From: Amycolatopsis thailandensis
GTDB lineage: Bacteria; Actinomycetota; Actinomycetes; Mycobacteriales; Pseudonocardiaceae
Direction of reading: 5' to 3'
DNA length: 64,000 bases
Assembly (NCBI RefSeq): GCF_002234405.1
Contig: NZ_NMQT01000022.1
Location: forward strand, 1 to 64,000
Shown: positions 16,157-24,839 of the stretch, one piece after another
Layout: the number at the start of each line of letters is the position of its first letter
Position numbering within the stretch: the stretch's first letter is position 1
The notes under the pieces: model-generated
What the model saw: only the letters and a program-made list of their open reading frames with translations
Databases searched by the model: none
What the model was told of the DNA's origin: nothing
Position numbers and translations under genes: made by a program

Positions 16157-16671
16157 CGACGGAAGGCCGGAGGATCGCGCTGCGCGTGGACGGGACCGAG
16201 CACGGGCTCGCCGTCGATCCACGTCGCACGCTGCTGGACCTCCTGCGTGAGCAACTCGGGGTGTTCAGCGCGAAAAAGGGCTGTGACCACGGTCAGTGCG
16301 GATCTTGCACCGTGCTGGTGGACGGTCGCCGCGTGCTGGCGTGCCTGACCCTCGCCGTGACGTGTGACGGTGGCGAGGTGACCACGGCCGCGGGTCTCGC
16401 CGCGGAGGGTGAGCTGCACCCGATTCAGCGGGCGTTCCTGGAGCACGACGCGTTCCAATGCGGATACTGCACGCCTGGCCAGATCTGTTCCGCGGTCGGG
16501 CTGTCGGCCGAGTTCGCCGACGGGCGGCCCAGCCACGTCACCGCACCGGTGACCGCCACACCGGATTGGACCGATGCGGAGATCGCGGAACGGATGAGCG
16601 GCAACCTGTGCCGCTGCGGCGCGTACCCCGGCATCGTCGCCGCGATTCGCGCGGCTGGAGGAACGCCGTGA
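16153..16671 (+). CDS. [2Fe-2S] subunit of YagT/PaoA-type aldehyde/xanthine dehydrogenase
   Basis: A 172-residue iron-sulfur subunit of a three-part molybdenum hydroxylase. The plant-ferredoxin-like cluster is bound by CDHGQCGSC and a later Cys (VLACLTL). The helical cluster domain carries CGYC (TPGQ) and CRCGAYPG. It passes electrons from the molybdenum site to the FAD subunit. A YagT-style Tat signal is absent: the protein starts directly with MTTEGRRIALRVDG, so the complex is probably cytoplasmic here. It overlaps the small membrane protein gene (ATGA) and the FAD subunit gene (GTGA). Confidence 0.93.
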   Translation: MTTEGRRIALRVDGTEHGLAVDPRRTLLDLLREQLGVFSAKKGCDHGQCGSCTVLVDGRRVLACLTLAVTCDGGEVTTAAGLAAEGELHPIQRAFLEHDAFQCGYCTPGQICSAVGLSAEFADGRPSHVTAPVTATPDWTDAEIAERMSGNLCRCGAYPGIVAAIRAAGGTP

Positions 16672-17669
16672 AGCCGTTCGCGTTCGCGAGTCCGGACACC
16701 GTCGAAGACGCGGTCCGCGCCGTGGCATCGGAGCCGTCCGCGGTGTTCTTGGGAGGCGGCACCAACCTGGTGGACCACCTGAAACTGGGCGTCGCTCGGC
16801 CGGATCGCGTCGTCCGCCTGAGCGGGCTGGTCTCGACGGAGATCCGCGATGCCGGCGACGGCGGGCTGGTGATCGGAGCCGGCGTCCGGAACAGCGATCT
16901 GGCGTCCGACCCCCGGGTCCGGGAACGGTATCCGGTGCTGGCGGAGGCCTTGTTGTCCGGGGCTTCGCCGCAGTTGCGGAACATGGCCACGGTCGGCGGC
17001 AATCCGCTGCAGCGCACCCGGTGCGTGTACTTCCAGGACGTCACGACGCCCTGCAACAAGAGGTCACCGGGCACGGGATGCTCGGCCATGGGCGGTCACA
17101 CGCGTCAGCACGCGATACTCGGAGCCTCCGAACACTGTGTCGCTACCCATCCTTCGGACATGGCTGTCGCGCTGGCGGTCCTTGACGCGTCGGTACGAGT
17201 GACCGGACCTTCGGGCTCACGCGAATTCCCGTTCGCCGAGCTGCACCGTCTTCCCGGCGACCACCCGGAGCGCGACACCGGCCTCGCCCACGGCGAATTG
17301 ATCACCGCGATCACTTTGCCGCCCACGACGCGCAGGTCGGCTTACCGCAAGGTCCGGGACAGGGCATCCTACGGTTTCGCGCTCGTCTCCGTGGCTGTCG
17401 CTCTGTCGCTCGCGGACGGGGTCATCGACGACATCCGGATGGCGTTCGGCGGAGTGGCCCACAAACCGTGGCGCGCGTACCGCGCCGAGGAAGCGCTGCG
17501 AGGAGAACGGCCCGCGGTGCGCGTGTTCAGGGCGGCGGCCGAAGCGGAACTCGAACAGGCTCGGCCGCTGGAAGGGTTGGACGGCGGAAACGGCTTCAAG
17601 GTCCCGCTCACCGTGCGCACGCTGACGGCGGTGCTGCGCGACCTGACCACCGAGGAGACCGGTCGATGA
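16668..17669 (+). CDS. FAD-binding subunit (YagS/PaoB type)
   Basis: A 333-residue FAD subunit of the molybdenum hydroxylase. The FLGGGTNLVDHLKLG and NMATVGGNPLQRTRC segments are the FAD-binding loops. The insertion RCVYFQDVTTPCNKRSPGTG with following GC is the extra cysteine loop that binds a [4Fe-4S] cluster in PaoB, which separates this branch from ordinary xanthine dehydrogenases. A C-terminal CO-dehydrogenase flavoprotein domain begins around residue 220 (SAYRKVRDRASYGFALVSVA). The GTG start is set by the GTGA overlap with the upstream gene. Confidence 0.92.
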   Translation: MKPFAFASPDTVEDAVRAVASEPSAVFLGGGTNLVDHLKLGVARPDRVVRLSGLVSTEIRDAGDGGLVIGAGVRNSDLASDPRVRERYPVLAEALLSGASPQLRNMATVGGNPLQRTRCVYFQDVTTPCNKRSPGTGCSAMGGHTRQHAILGASEHCVATHPSDMAVALAVLDASVRVTGPSGSREFPFAELHRLPGDHPERDTGLAHGELITAITLPPTTRRSAYRKVRDRASYGFALVSVAVALSLADGVIDDIRMAFGGVAHKPWRAYRAEEALRGERPAVRVFRAAAEAELEQARPLEGLDGGNGFKVPLTVRTLTAVLRDLTTEETGR

Positions 17670-19753
17670 CGGGATCGCTGAAACCACGGGCCATCGGGCG
17701 CGGCCACTCCCGGCGGGACGGCGCGGCGAAGGTCACCGGTACCGCCCCGTACGCCTACGAGACGGCGCCGGAATCGCCGCTGTATTGCCATCTGGTGCAA
17801 GCCACCATCGCCCGAGGCCGCTGCGCCGAGATCGGCACCACCGCGGCCGAAGCCTTGGAGGGAGTGCGATGCGTGATCACCCCCTCCACCGCGGAACGGC
17901 TCGCTGTCACCGACGACCGGGAACTCGCCGTCCTGCAGGACCTCGAAGTCCCCTTCCGCGGCCGGGTGATCGCCGTGGTGCTCGCGAACTCCCCCGAAAC
18001 CGCGCGTCACGCGGCTGAGCTCGTCACCGTGCGGTACGAGAGTGAACCGCACGACTGCCTCCTCACCGCCGACCATCCCGAGCTGTACGAACCCGACGAG
18101 GTCAACGCGGGCTTCCCGACGGACACCGCCGACGGTGACCTCGACGCCGCCCTCTCCGGTGCCGACGTGGTGATCGATCAGACCTACACGACGGCGCCGT
18201 ACTTCAACAATCCGCTCGAACCCCATACGACGACGGCGCTGTGGGACGGCGACACTCTCACCCTGCGGGAGTCCACCCAGGGAGTGCACCCCCTGCGCGC
18301 CACGGTCGCCGATCTGTTCGGCCTGCCCACCGAGAAAGTCCGCGTGACCTGCCCCTATATCGGCGGCGGTTTCGGCTCGAAGGGCACGCCGCACGTCAAC
18401 GTCGTCCTCGCCACCATGGCCGCCAGGGCGGTACCGGGTACGCCGGTGAAACTGGAACTGACCCGGCAACAGATGTTCACCCTCGCCGGCTATCGCACAC
18501 CGACGATCCAGCGCGCCCGCCTGGGCGCGGAACGGGACGGGACGCTGCGGGCCGTCGGTATGGACGTCGTCGAGCAAACTTCACGGATCAAGGAATACGC
18601 GGAGCAGAGCGCGGCGCCGGCCCGCATGATGTACGCCGCGCCGAACCGTGCCACCAGCCATCGGCTGGCCGCCCTCGACCTGCCCGTCCCCTCGTGGATG
18701 CGCGCGCCGGGGGAGTGCCCGGGTATGTTCGGGCCGGAAGTGGCGATGGACGAACTCGCCGCCGTTCTCGACGTCGACCCGGTGGAACTGCGCATCCGCA
18801 ACGAGCCGCTGCGTGACCCGGAGACGGGTAATCCTTTCTCCAGCCGGAATCTCGTCGCCTGCCTGCGGCAGGGCGCCGAAAACTTCGGGTGGGACGGCCG
18901 CTCGGGCGCCCGGCGGGACGGCCGATGGCTGGTGGGCGCCGGAGTGGCATCCTCGGTTTATCCCGCGAAACGGATGCCGGGGTCACGTGCGGTGATCCGC
19001 TTCGAGAACGGCCGGTACGTGGTCGAGATAGGCGCGGCGGATCTGGGGACAGGCACGTGGACGGTCCTGCCGCAGATCGCCGCCGACGCGCTGGACGTGC
19101 CCGTCGCATCGGTCGACGCCCGGATCGGCGACACCCTCTATCCGTTCGCCACGGTGGCCGGCGGCTCGACCGGTACGGCGTCCTGGGGATCGGCGGTGTT
19201 CGCGGCCGCCGACGTCTTCCGCGACAAGTACGGCACCGATCCGGGTGAAGGCGACGAAGCCGACGCCGAAACCCCTGCCAATCCCGACGAAGACAAGTAC
19301 GCCATGTACGGCTTCGGCGCACAGTTCGCCGAAGCGCGAGTCGACGCCGATACGGGTGAGGTCCGGGTTTCGCGACTGCACGGCACCTTCGCCGTCGGGC
19401 GGATCATCAATCCCGTGACCGCCCGTTCGCAGCTGCTGGGCGGCATGATCATGGGGCTTTCGATGGCGTTGCACGAGAACGGGGTCCTCGATCCCCGCGT
19501 GGGCCTGACGGTCAACCACGATCTCGCCGAATACCACATCGCGACCAATGCCGACATCGAGGATGTGCGCGCGGACTGGATCGACGAGCACGATCCGCAC
19601 CTCAACCCCATGGAGAGCAAGGGAATCGGCGAAATCGGCATAGTCGGCACGGCGGCGGCGATAACCAACGCCGTCCACGCCGCCACCGGCGTGCGAGTGC
19701 GCGATCTGCCGATCACCCTCGACAAACTACTGCCCGGCCTGCCGATCGAGTGA
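17666..19753 (+). CDS. Molybdopterin catalytic subunit (YagR/PaoC type)
   Basis: A 695-residue catalytic subunit. The N-terminal aldehyde-oxidase domain (GAAKVTGTAPYAYE) is followed by the molybdopterin-binding region with CPYIGGGFGSKG, RAPGECPG and TGTWTVLPQIAADAL. The catalytic glutamate lies in the C-terminal ESKGIGEIGI motif. The cofactor is probably molybdopterin cytosine dinucleotide, as in PaoABC, and the substrate an aromatic aldehyde or a purine. In E. coli this enzyme detoxifies aldehydes. ATG 17666 overlaps the FAD-subunit stop (ATGA). Its stop lies only 20 bases from the convergent gene at 19774. Confidence 0.93.
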   Translation: MTGSLKPRAIGRGHSRRDGAAKVTGTAPYAYETAPESPLYCHLVQATIARGRCAEIGTTAAEALEGVRCVITPSTAERLAVTDDRELAVLQDLEVPFRGRVIAVVLANSPETARHAAELVTVRYESEPHDCLLTADHPELYEPDEVNAGFPTDTADGDLDAALSGADVVIDQTYTTAPYFNNPLEPHTTTALWDGDTLTLRESTQGVHPLRATVADLFGLPTEKVRVTCPYIGGGFGSKGTPHVNVVLATMAARAVPGTPVKLELTRQQMFTLAGYRTPTIQRARLGAERDGTLRAVGMDVVEQTSRIKEYAEQSAAPARMMYAAPNRATSHRLAALDLPVPSWMRAPGECPGMFGPEVAMDELAAVLDVDPVELRIRNEPLRDPETGNPFSSRNLVACLRQGAENFGWDGRSGARRDGRWLVGAGVASSVYPAKRMPGSRAVIRFENGRYVVEIGAADLGTGTWTVLPQIAADALDVPVASVDARIGDTLYPFATVAGGSTGTASWGSAVFAAADVFRDKYGTDPGEGDEADAETPANPDEDKYAMYGFGAQFAEARVDADTGEVRVSRLHGTFAVGRIINPVTARSQLLGGMIMGLSMALHENGVLDPRVGLTVNHDLAEYHIATNADIEDVRADWIDEHDPHLNPMESKGIGEIGIVGTAAAITNAVHAATGVRVRDLPITLDKLLPGLPIE

Positions 19754-19773
19754 CTCTCCGGCACCCAACCCCG

Positions 19774-20229
19774 TCAAAAACAATTCAGCCGGACTGCCGG
19801 TGTTCGAGTATCCCGGAGTTCCAGTGTCCACAAAAGACACTGGACCAGCACCGTCACCACTTCGTCCGGTGTTCCCCGGGTGGCGAGAACGGCATGGATG
19901 TCGCGATCCACGGCGTCCCTGTTGAGGCTGGCGGCCAGGGCCCGCAAGGCGGCACGCGGGGCAGGCGGCACGATGTCGACATGGACCGGTTCGTCGTGCT
20001 CGGTCGTCACGTCGAAGGTGTACAGAGCGTCGTTGTCCTCCCGGGTTCGGGCACGGATCATCCCGGCGCCGGTGTCGACCAAGTCTCGCAGGAGGGCGCT
20101 CGCGCGGGTTCGCGGATCGTCCGCCGCCAGTTTGGCCAGGACGTCGGCCACGTAGTCGTGGTCGCCGGTCCGGGTGGCCGTGACGAGCCGCTCGGCCAAG
20201 TCGCCGATGCCCGTGTCGAAGTCGGTCAT
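19774..20229 (-). CDS. Conserved hypothetical protein
   Basis: A 151-residue soluble protein starting at ATG 20229. It is mostly helical with a short beta segment: DFDTGIGDLAERLVTATRTGD begins a helix, then DALYTFDVTTEHDEPVHVDIV looks like two strands, then an acidic helix and a C-terminal hydrophobic helix (VVTVLVQCLLWTLELRD). No motif, signal peptide or membrane segment is recognised. It is convergent with the molybdopterin subunit gene. I assign no function. Confidence 0.65.
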   Translation of the reverse strand: MTDFDTGIGDLAERLVTATRTGDHDYVADVLAKLAADDPRTRASALLRDLVDTGAGMIRARTREDNDALYTFDVTTEHDEPVHVDIVPPAPRAALRALAASLNRDAVDRDIHAVLATRGTPDEVVTVLVQCLLWTLELRDTRTPAVRLNCF

Positions 20230-20275
20230 CCCTGGGGTTACCCGCTGTGGTCTTCGGTAACCACCCGGCGAGCGG

Positions 20276-20449
20276 TCAGTCGGGCCAGGCTTCGGCTTCC
20301 GCGGTGAGAGCGGTGGCTATGTCGACAAGCCCCGTGTGGACCTGCCACGCCAAAGAGTTCGGCTGTGGCTCCACGAGTAGCCATCCTGTGACGGAATCGT
20401 CGGTGTAGCAAGGGACATCGGCGTCACCACCTCGATCGTCATCCGGCAA
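20276..20449 (-). CDS. Possible small ORF after UDP-sugar dehydrogenase gene
   Basis: A 57-codon frame from TTG 20449 to TGA 20276 encodes an acidic peptide (LPDDDRGGDADVPCY start, then WLLVEPQPNSLAWQVHTGLVD and a helix ending EAEAWPD). Codon third positions are only moderately GC-rich. There is no clear ribosome site, and the frame is also open upstream into the dehydrogenase gene. It could be a short real gene coupled to the glycan operon or a degenerate tail of an older gene. Confidence 0.3.
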   Translation of the reverse strand: MPDDDRGGDADVPCYTDDSVTGWLLVEPQPNSLAWQVHTGLVDIATALTAEAEAWPD

Positions 20450-20450
20450 G

Positions 20451-21845
20451 TCAAGCAGGTGTTGTGACGGGTGTGGGCACGGCCTCCACCGCGCGGCGAC
20501 TCGGCGGAACGGTGGCCATCGCGGAGCGAGGAGGCTTTCCCAGCCCTGTCCAGCCGAAGCCCGCTCGGGAAAGGGAAGAAGCGTCGAGAAGGTTGCGGGT
20601 GTCGACGACGACGGGAGTGCGGACCACGGTGGCGAGCCGGTGCCAGTCCAGCTCCCGGAACTCCGGCCATTCGGTCAGGACGACGATGGCGTCCGCTCCG
20701 CGTGCCGCGTGGTGAGGGTCGTCGGTCACGGGGAACGGGAGGTCGGCGATTCGGGAGTCGGCGGAATCCACAGCGGGATCGTAGGCGACGAGTTCGGCAC
20801 CGGCCTCGCGCAGCAATGCCGCCACAGCCAGCGCGGGGGAGTCGCGCAGGTCGTTGGTTCCGGCTTTGAACGTCAATCCCAGCAGAGCCAGCCGGACACC
20901 GCTCATCGACCCGAGCCGGGTTCCCGTGACGACCTCACGGATCTTGTCCACCACCCGTTTGTGCTGCCGGATGTTGGTGTCGATGGCCGCGCGCACCAGA
21001 CGGAACTCGAAATCCATGGAGTCCGCCAGCTGCAGCAGGGCGGAGGTGTCCTTCGGCAGACAGGATCCTCCCCAGCCCGGGCCCGGCGCCAGGAACTCCT
21101 TACCGATCCGGCGATCGAAACCCATGCCGGCCGCGACGTCCGCGACGTCGGCTCCGGCCCGGTCGCACAGTTCGGCGATGGCGTTGGCGTAGGACAGTTT
21201 CACCGCGAGGAAACAGTTCGCGGCGTACTTGATCAGCTCGGCGGACGCCGCGTCGGTCAGCACGATCGGGGCGTTCAAGGAGGCGTAGAGGGACGCGACC
21301 TGTTCGGCCGCCTCCCGGTCCGCCGAACCGACCACGACGCGATCCGGGTGCAGGAAGTCCCGGACCGCGTTGCCTTCACGGAGGAACTCGGGATTGGAAA
21401 CCATCGATACGTCGTCACGGCGCAGGAGTTGCGTCAGTCTCGTTGCGGTACCGACCGGAACGGTGGACTTGGTCACCACCGTGCAGCCGGGAGGAAGCAG
21501 CTCGCTGATCTGCCGCACGACGGTTTCGAGGATGCCGAGATCGGCCAGGCCGCCCGCGCCCATGGGGGTCGGCACGCAGAGGAACACGATCTCCGCGTTC
21601 CGCAGAAAACGCCCGAACGCCTTCTCGGAGGTACCTACACAGGTCAGCCTGCCTGCTGCGGTCCCTGAGGTGACCAGTTCGGCGAGCCCGGGTTCGAGGA
21701 TGTCGATCCGCCCGCGGGCCAGCCGGTCGACCTTGTCCTGATCGGCGTCGGCGCACACCACGGCGTGTCCCAGGGAGGCTAGGCAGGCGCCGGTGGTGAG
21801 CCCGACGTATCCGGTTCCGATGACGACGACGCGTGGTGAAGTCAT
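20451..21845 (-). CDS. UDP-glucose/GDP-mannose dehydrogenase
   Basis: A 464-residue nucleotide-sugar 6-dehydrogenase that oxidises a UDP- or GDP-hexose to the uronic acid. VVVIGTGYVGLTTGA is the N-terminal NAD-binding fold, STVPVGTA and NPEFLREG are family motifs, and Cys262 in GGSCLPKD is the catalytic thiol. A C-terminal UDP-binding domain starts near LLGLTFKAGTNDLRDSP. The last 35 residues are an unusual Pro/Thr/Ser-rich tail. ATG 21845 overlaps the upstream glycosyltransferase stop (ATGA). As last gene of the operon it suggests that the glycan contains uronic acid. Confidence 0.93.
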   Translation of the reverse strand: MTSPRVVVIGTGYVGLTTGACLASLGHAVVCADADQDKVDRLARGRIDILEPGLAELVTSGTAAGRLTCVGTSEKAFGRFLRNAEIVFLCVPTPMGAGGLADLGILETVVRQISELLPPGCTVVTKSTVPVGTATRLTQLLRRDDVSMVSNPEFLREGNAVRDFLHPDRVVVGSADREAAEQVASLYASLNAPIVLTDAASAELIKYAANCFLAVKLSYANAIAELCDRAGADVADVAAGMGFDRRIGKEFLAPGPGWGGSCLPKDTSALLQLADSMDFEFRLVRAAIDTNIRQHKRVVDKIREVVTGTRLGSMSGVRLALLGLTFKAGTNDLRDSPALAVAALLREAGAELVAYDPAVDSADSRIADLPFPVTDDPHHAARGADAIVVLTEWPEFRELDWHRLATVVRTPVVVDTRNLLDASSLSRAGFGWTGLGKPPRSAMATVPPSRRAVEAVPTPVTTPA

Positions 21846-22714
21846 GTGATCCCTTGCTTCGAGGTGGAGTGGCCGGATCCGGAGAGCAGGTGGAGGGTGT
21901 CGGTCGTGGGGTCGAAGCGGACGGCGCCCGCCTCGTCCAGCTCGGTCAGCCAATCGGACATCGGCCAGAAACCGTGATGGCGATGGAACAACCTGGCGTT
22001 CGCCACCAGCTCACGGATGTGCCGTGACTCGTGCCTGCTCGGCGGGTGGTACTGGTGGTAGGCGATCGCCCCGCCGATCCAGGCGAGGCGGGCGCCCCGA
22101 GCGGCCGCGCGCAGGGCGAAATCGGTGTCTTCGGCGCCGTATCCGGCGAACTCTTCGCAAAAGCCGCCGAAGCGGTGCCAATCGTCCCGTGTGGTCGCGA
22201 AGGACAACGACCAGAAGAGCTCGAACCGGTTGTCCTCCAAGGTGATCTCGCCAGGCGGAGGTGCAGGCCTGCCCGGATGTGGCTCGGCCAGCCGGGCGAG
22301 TTCACTCGCCGCGGGATACCCGCCCGGCGGAGGTGGCGGCAGGTAGGCGACCGGGCCACAGAGCAGCGTGGCGGGAGGTACCCGGCGAGCCGCGGCCCGG
22401 TAGCGGGCCAGGGAGCCAGGGCCTGGAACGCAGTCGACGTCCAGGAACACCAGCAGCTCGACGCCGTGTTCGAGGGCCACCCGCGCCCCGGCGTTGCGGG
22501 CGGCGGCCAACGGGAGACCTCGATCGTCGGCGGTCACGAGGACCGGCGTGACCGGTGGCGACTTCGGGATGTCCCGCAGCGCAGGAGCCCCCGTCATACC
22601 GACCACGACGTGCAGATCGACTTCTTCCGCCGACAGGGCTTGCCGCTGCCGAAGCAGGTGGCCGTCGCGGCCGGCGGTGATGGTGACGACGGCGGTACTC
22701 GGGCGGGCGCTCAT
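21842..22714 (-). CDS. Family 2-like glycosyltransferase
   Basis: A 290-residue GT-A glycosyltransferase. VVTITAGRDGHLLRQRQALS forms the N-terminal fold, FLDVDCVPGPGSL carries the metal-binding DxD (near residue 95), and the C-terminal half FGGFCEEFAGYGAEDTDFALRA is the galactosyltransferase-type catalytic motif. It ends in ARLFHRHHGFWPMSDWL, common in polysaccharide GT2 enzymes. No membrane helix is present. It overlaps its neighbours by 4 bases on both sides (ATGA), so it is translated as part of the five-gene unit from 25,915 to 20,451. Confidence 0.85.
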   Translation of the reverse strand: MSARPSTAVVTITAGRDGHLLRQRQALSAEEVDLHVVVGMTGAPALRDIPKSPPVTPVLVTADDRGLPLAAARNAGARVALEHGVELLVFLDVDCVPGPGSLARYRAAARRVPPATLLCGPVAYLPPPPPGGYPAASELARLAEPHPGRPAPPPGEITLEDNRFELFWSLSFATTRDDWHRFGGFCEEFAGYGAEDTDFALRAAARGARLAWIGGAIAYHQYHPPSRHESRHIRELVANARLFHRHHGFWPMSDWLTELDEAGAVRFDPTTDTLHLLSGSGHSTSKQGIT

Positions 22715-23724
22715 CGCTCGCCCGCCGCTTCCCGCAGCACGGCCGCGGCCTGGGCCGCACCATCGCCGCTCGACCAGCTCTTCCATTCCCCGCCCCGGAT
22801 ACGCGCGCGAGCGAGGAGCGAGGGCCATCGCCGGGGTTCGGGCCACGACGGGACGACCACGCCCAAGCGGGCGCGGATGAGCGCCGCGGCGGTGGCGTGC
22901 TGTTCGCGGAACGGACGAGGTTGCGGTATCACCACGGCGGCGCGTCCGGCCGCCGCCACCTCCGCCAGCGCGTTCTGCCCGGCGTGGGTGATGACGACGC
23001 CGGCCTCGCCGAGCAACGGCCACGGATCGGGCACCCAGCCGTGGTGCCGCAGGTTCGGCGCCCGCAATTCCGTCGTTTCCCCCGGCCCGGCGACGTTCCA
23101 CCGCCAGTCCGGGGTGGCCGCCGCGGCTGCCCGCAGCTGAGCCGGCGACACCGCGAGCCCACCCGAGCCCCACAGCACCAGGACGGCCCGCCCACCTGCG
23201 GGTGTCTTCGGGCGCCGATCAAACCGAGAGAGCGCGCCGACGTGGACGGTCTTGGCGAGCCAGGCGTCCGGCCAGTCCGGTGCGGGCCGCCGCGGCCACG
23301 GAGCGATGATCACCTCGGCGAGGTCGTAGGCGGTGCGATGGGCCCGGTCCGTGCGGTCGCCAGGCTGGGCCACGACGGCCACCGGGACCCCGTGAAGACG
23401 GGCCAGCAGCGACACTTCCACCGAGACGTCGCTGACCAGAAGGCGGATCCCGCCCTCGCGCAGTTCCGAGCTGATCCGTGCCATCCGCTCCCGCAGACCG
23501 TCGTGGTGCCGAGGCGCCCAGTGCAAAGTGGACCCGGCGGTGACGTCGTCGCGGTCTTGATCGACATCACCGGCGTCGTCCGGCAACACCAGCCAGCGGC
23601 CGGGCCAGCCGGGCGGAGCGGCCAGGGTGGACATTCCGACGCTCGGCTCACCGAGCGCCTCGGCGATGGTGAGCGCTCGATGGAGATGCCCGGAACCGTG
23701 GTGATGGACGTAGAAGGCGATCAT
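22711..23724 (-). CDS. MurG/GT28-like glycosyltransferase
   Basis: A 337-residue GT-B glycosyltransferase. The N-terminal HHHGSGHLHRALTIAEAL matches the glycine-rich GxGHxxR loop of MurG/GT28 enzymes. The C-terminal domain has VLWGSGGLAVSP, GPGETTELRAPNLRHHGWV and the donor-binding loop VVITHAGQNALAEVAAAGRA with PQPRPFREQHATA. The protein is soluble or peripherally membrane-bound. Its ATG overlaps the upstream gene stop by 4 bases. It probably transfers a UDP-activated hexose or hexosamine onto a carrier or growing oligosaccharide of the operon. Confidence 0.85.
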   Translation of the reverse strand: MIAFYVHHHGSGHLHRALTIAEALGEPSVGMSTLAAPPGWPGRWLVLPDDAGDVDQDRDDVTAGSTLHWAPRHHDGLRERMARISSELREGGIRLLVSDVSVEVSLLARLHGVPVAVVAQPGDRTDRAHRTAYDLAEVIIAPWPRRPAPDWPDAWLAKTVHVGALSRFDRRPKTPAGGRAVLVLWGSGGLAVSPAQLRAAAAATPDWRWNVAGPGETTELRAPNLRHHGWVPDPWPLLGEAGVVITHAGQNALAEVAAAGRAAVVIPQPRPFREQHATAAALIRARLGVVVPSWPEPRRWPSLLARARIRGGEWKSWSSGDGAAQAAAVLREAAGER

Positions 23725-24839
23725 GGGCGCAGCTCCCGATACAGCTTCACGTACTCGTCCACCATCCTGTCCACCGAACACGCGGTCTCCGCGCGGAGTC
23801 GCGCGGCCGATCTGTCCAAAGTGGACGCCAACGCGATAGCGTCGGCCAGGCCGTGCACGTCGTCGGGGGCGGCCAGTGCCCCGCTGAAGCCGTCCAGGAT
23901 CTCCGGAAGAGCTCCGCGCGCGAAGCCCGCGACCGGGGTGCCGCAGGCCAGCGCCTCGGCCACAACCAGTCCATAAGGCTCTTCCCATCGCGGCGACACC
24001 ACCGCGACACTGGCCGAGCCGACGAGATGGACGAGGTCGTGGTGGGCCAGATGTCCCAGGTACTCGATCCCGCCGCCCAGCAGCGGTTCGACCCGTTCAC
24101 GAAAGTAGGCGGTGTCCGGCCGTGGACCGGCGAGCCGGAGCCCGGTACCGGCCTCGCACGCGGCCTTGATGGCCAGTTCCGGTCCCTTCTCCGGTACCAG
24201 CCTGCCGAACCACACCGGTGTGCCGCCGCCGGTGCCCGGTGTCCAGCGGCCCAGGTCCACTCCGTTGCGCACCACGGTGACCGCGGGAACGAGCGGTGAC
24301 CACTGGCCGGCGGTGTGCGCACTGACGGCGGCGAACCTGGTGTGCCGAGGGGAACGCAGCCGGACCGCGGATTCCAGCCACGGCGTGGGCGGGGTGTGCA
24401 GCGTGGTGAGCATGGGCGCCCGCAACGTCGAAGCCATCGCGATCGGCAGGTAGTGCAGCGAGTTGTTGTGCACCACGTCGCAGCGTTCCAGAGGACCGCG
24501 ATCGAGCATCAACCCGAGATAGGCGTGATGTTCGGCGATGAAGTAGTCGGCGGGCATGCTGACGTCCAGCCGGGACTGCGCGGACAATGCCGGAAGCACG
24601 GGCATCTCCCGGACTCGCAGATCCGGGTCGGAGCCCGTTCCGCCGAAGACGGTCACTTCGTGCCCTCGCTGACGCAGACCGGTCGCCAACTGCCAGGTGT
24701 GCGCCTCCAGGCCACCGGCGAAGGGTTCACGGATGGGATACCGGGCCGAAGCGACCAAGCCGATGGACAATGTCTCATCATCGCGCCCGGGCACCGGTGG
24801 CCGTCGTGTCGCGAGCCGGCCGGGCGGTGCACTCACCAT
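23721..24839 (-). CDS. Family 4 glycosyltransferase
   Basis: A 372-residue GT-B glycosyltransferase of family GT4. Residues about 20-175 form the acceptor domain (YPIREPFAGGLEAHTWQLA). The C-terminal domain contains VWFGRLVPEKGPELAI and the E-x7-E motif in SPRWEEPYGLVVAEALACGTPV, with the nucleotide-binding RGALPEILDG. Retaining transfer from a nucleotide sugar is expected. The first 20 residues are Pro/Arg-rich and may be unstructured; ATG 24839 is the only good start. It overlaps the upstream gene by 7 bases and the downstream gene by 4. Confidence 0.9.
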   Translation of the reverse strand: MVSAPPGRLATRRPPVPGRDDETLSIGLVASARYPIREPFAGGLEAHTWQLATGLRQRGHEVTVFGGTGSDPDLRVREMPVLPALSAQSRLDVSMPADYFIAEHHAYLGLMLDRGPLERCDVVHNNSLHYLPIAMASTLRAPMLTTLHTPPTPWLESAVRLRSPRHTRFAAVSAHTAGQWSPLVPAVTVVRNGVDLGRWTPGTGGGTPVWFGRLVPEKGPELAIKAACEAGTGLRLAGPRPDTAYFRERVEPLLGGGIEYLGHLAHHDLVHLVGSASVAVVSPRWEEPYGLVVAEALACGTPVAGFARGALPEILDGFSGALAAPDDVHGLADAIALASTLDRSAARLRAETACSVDRMVDEYVKLYRELRP

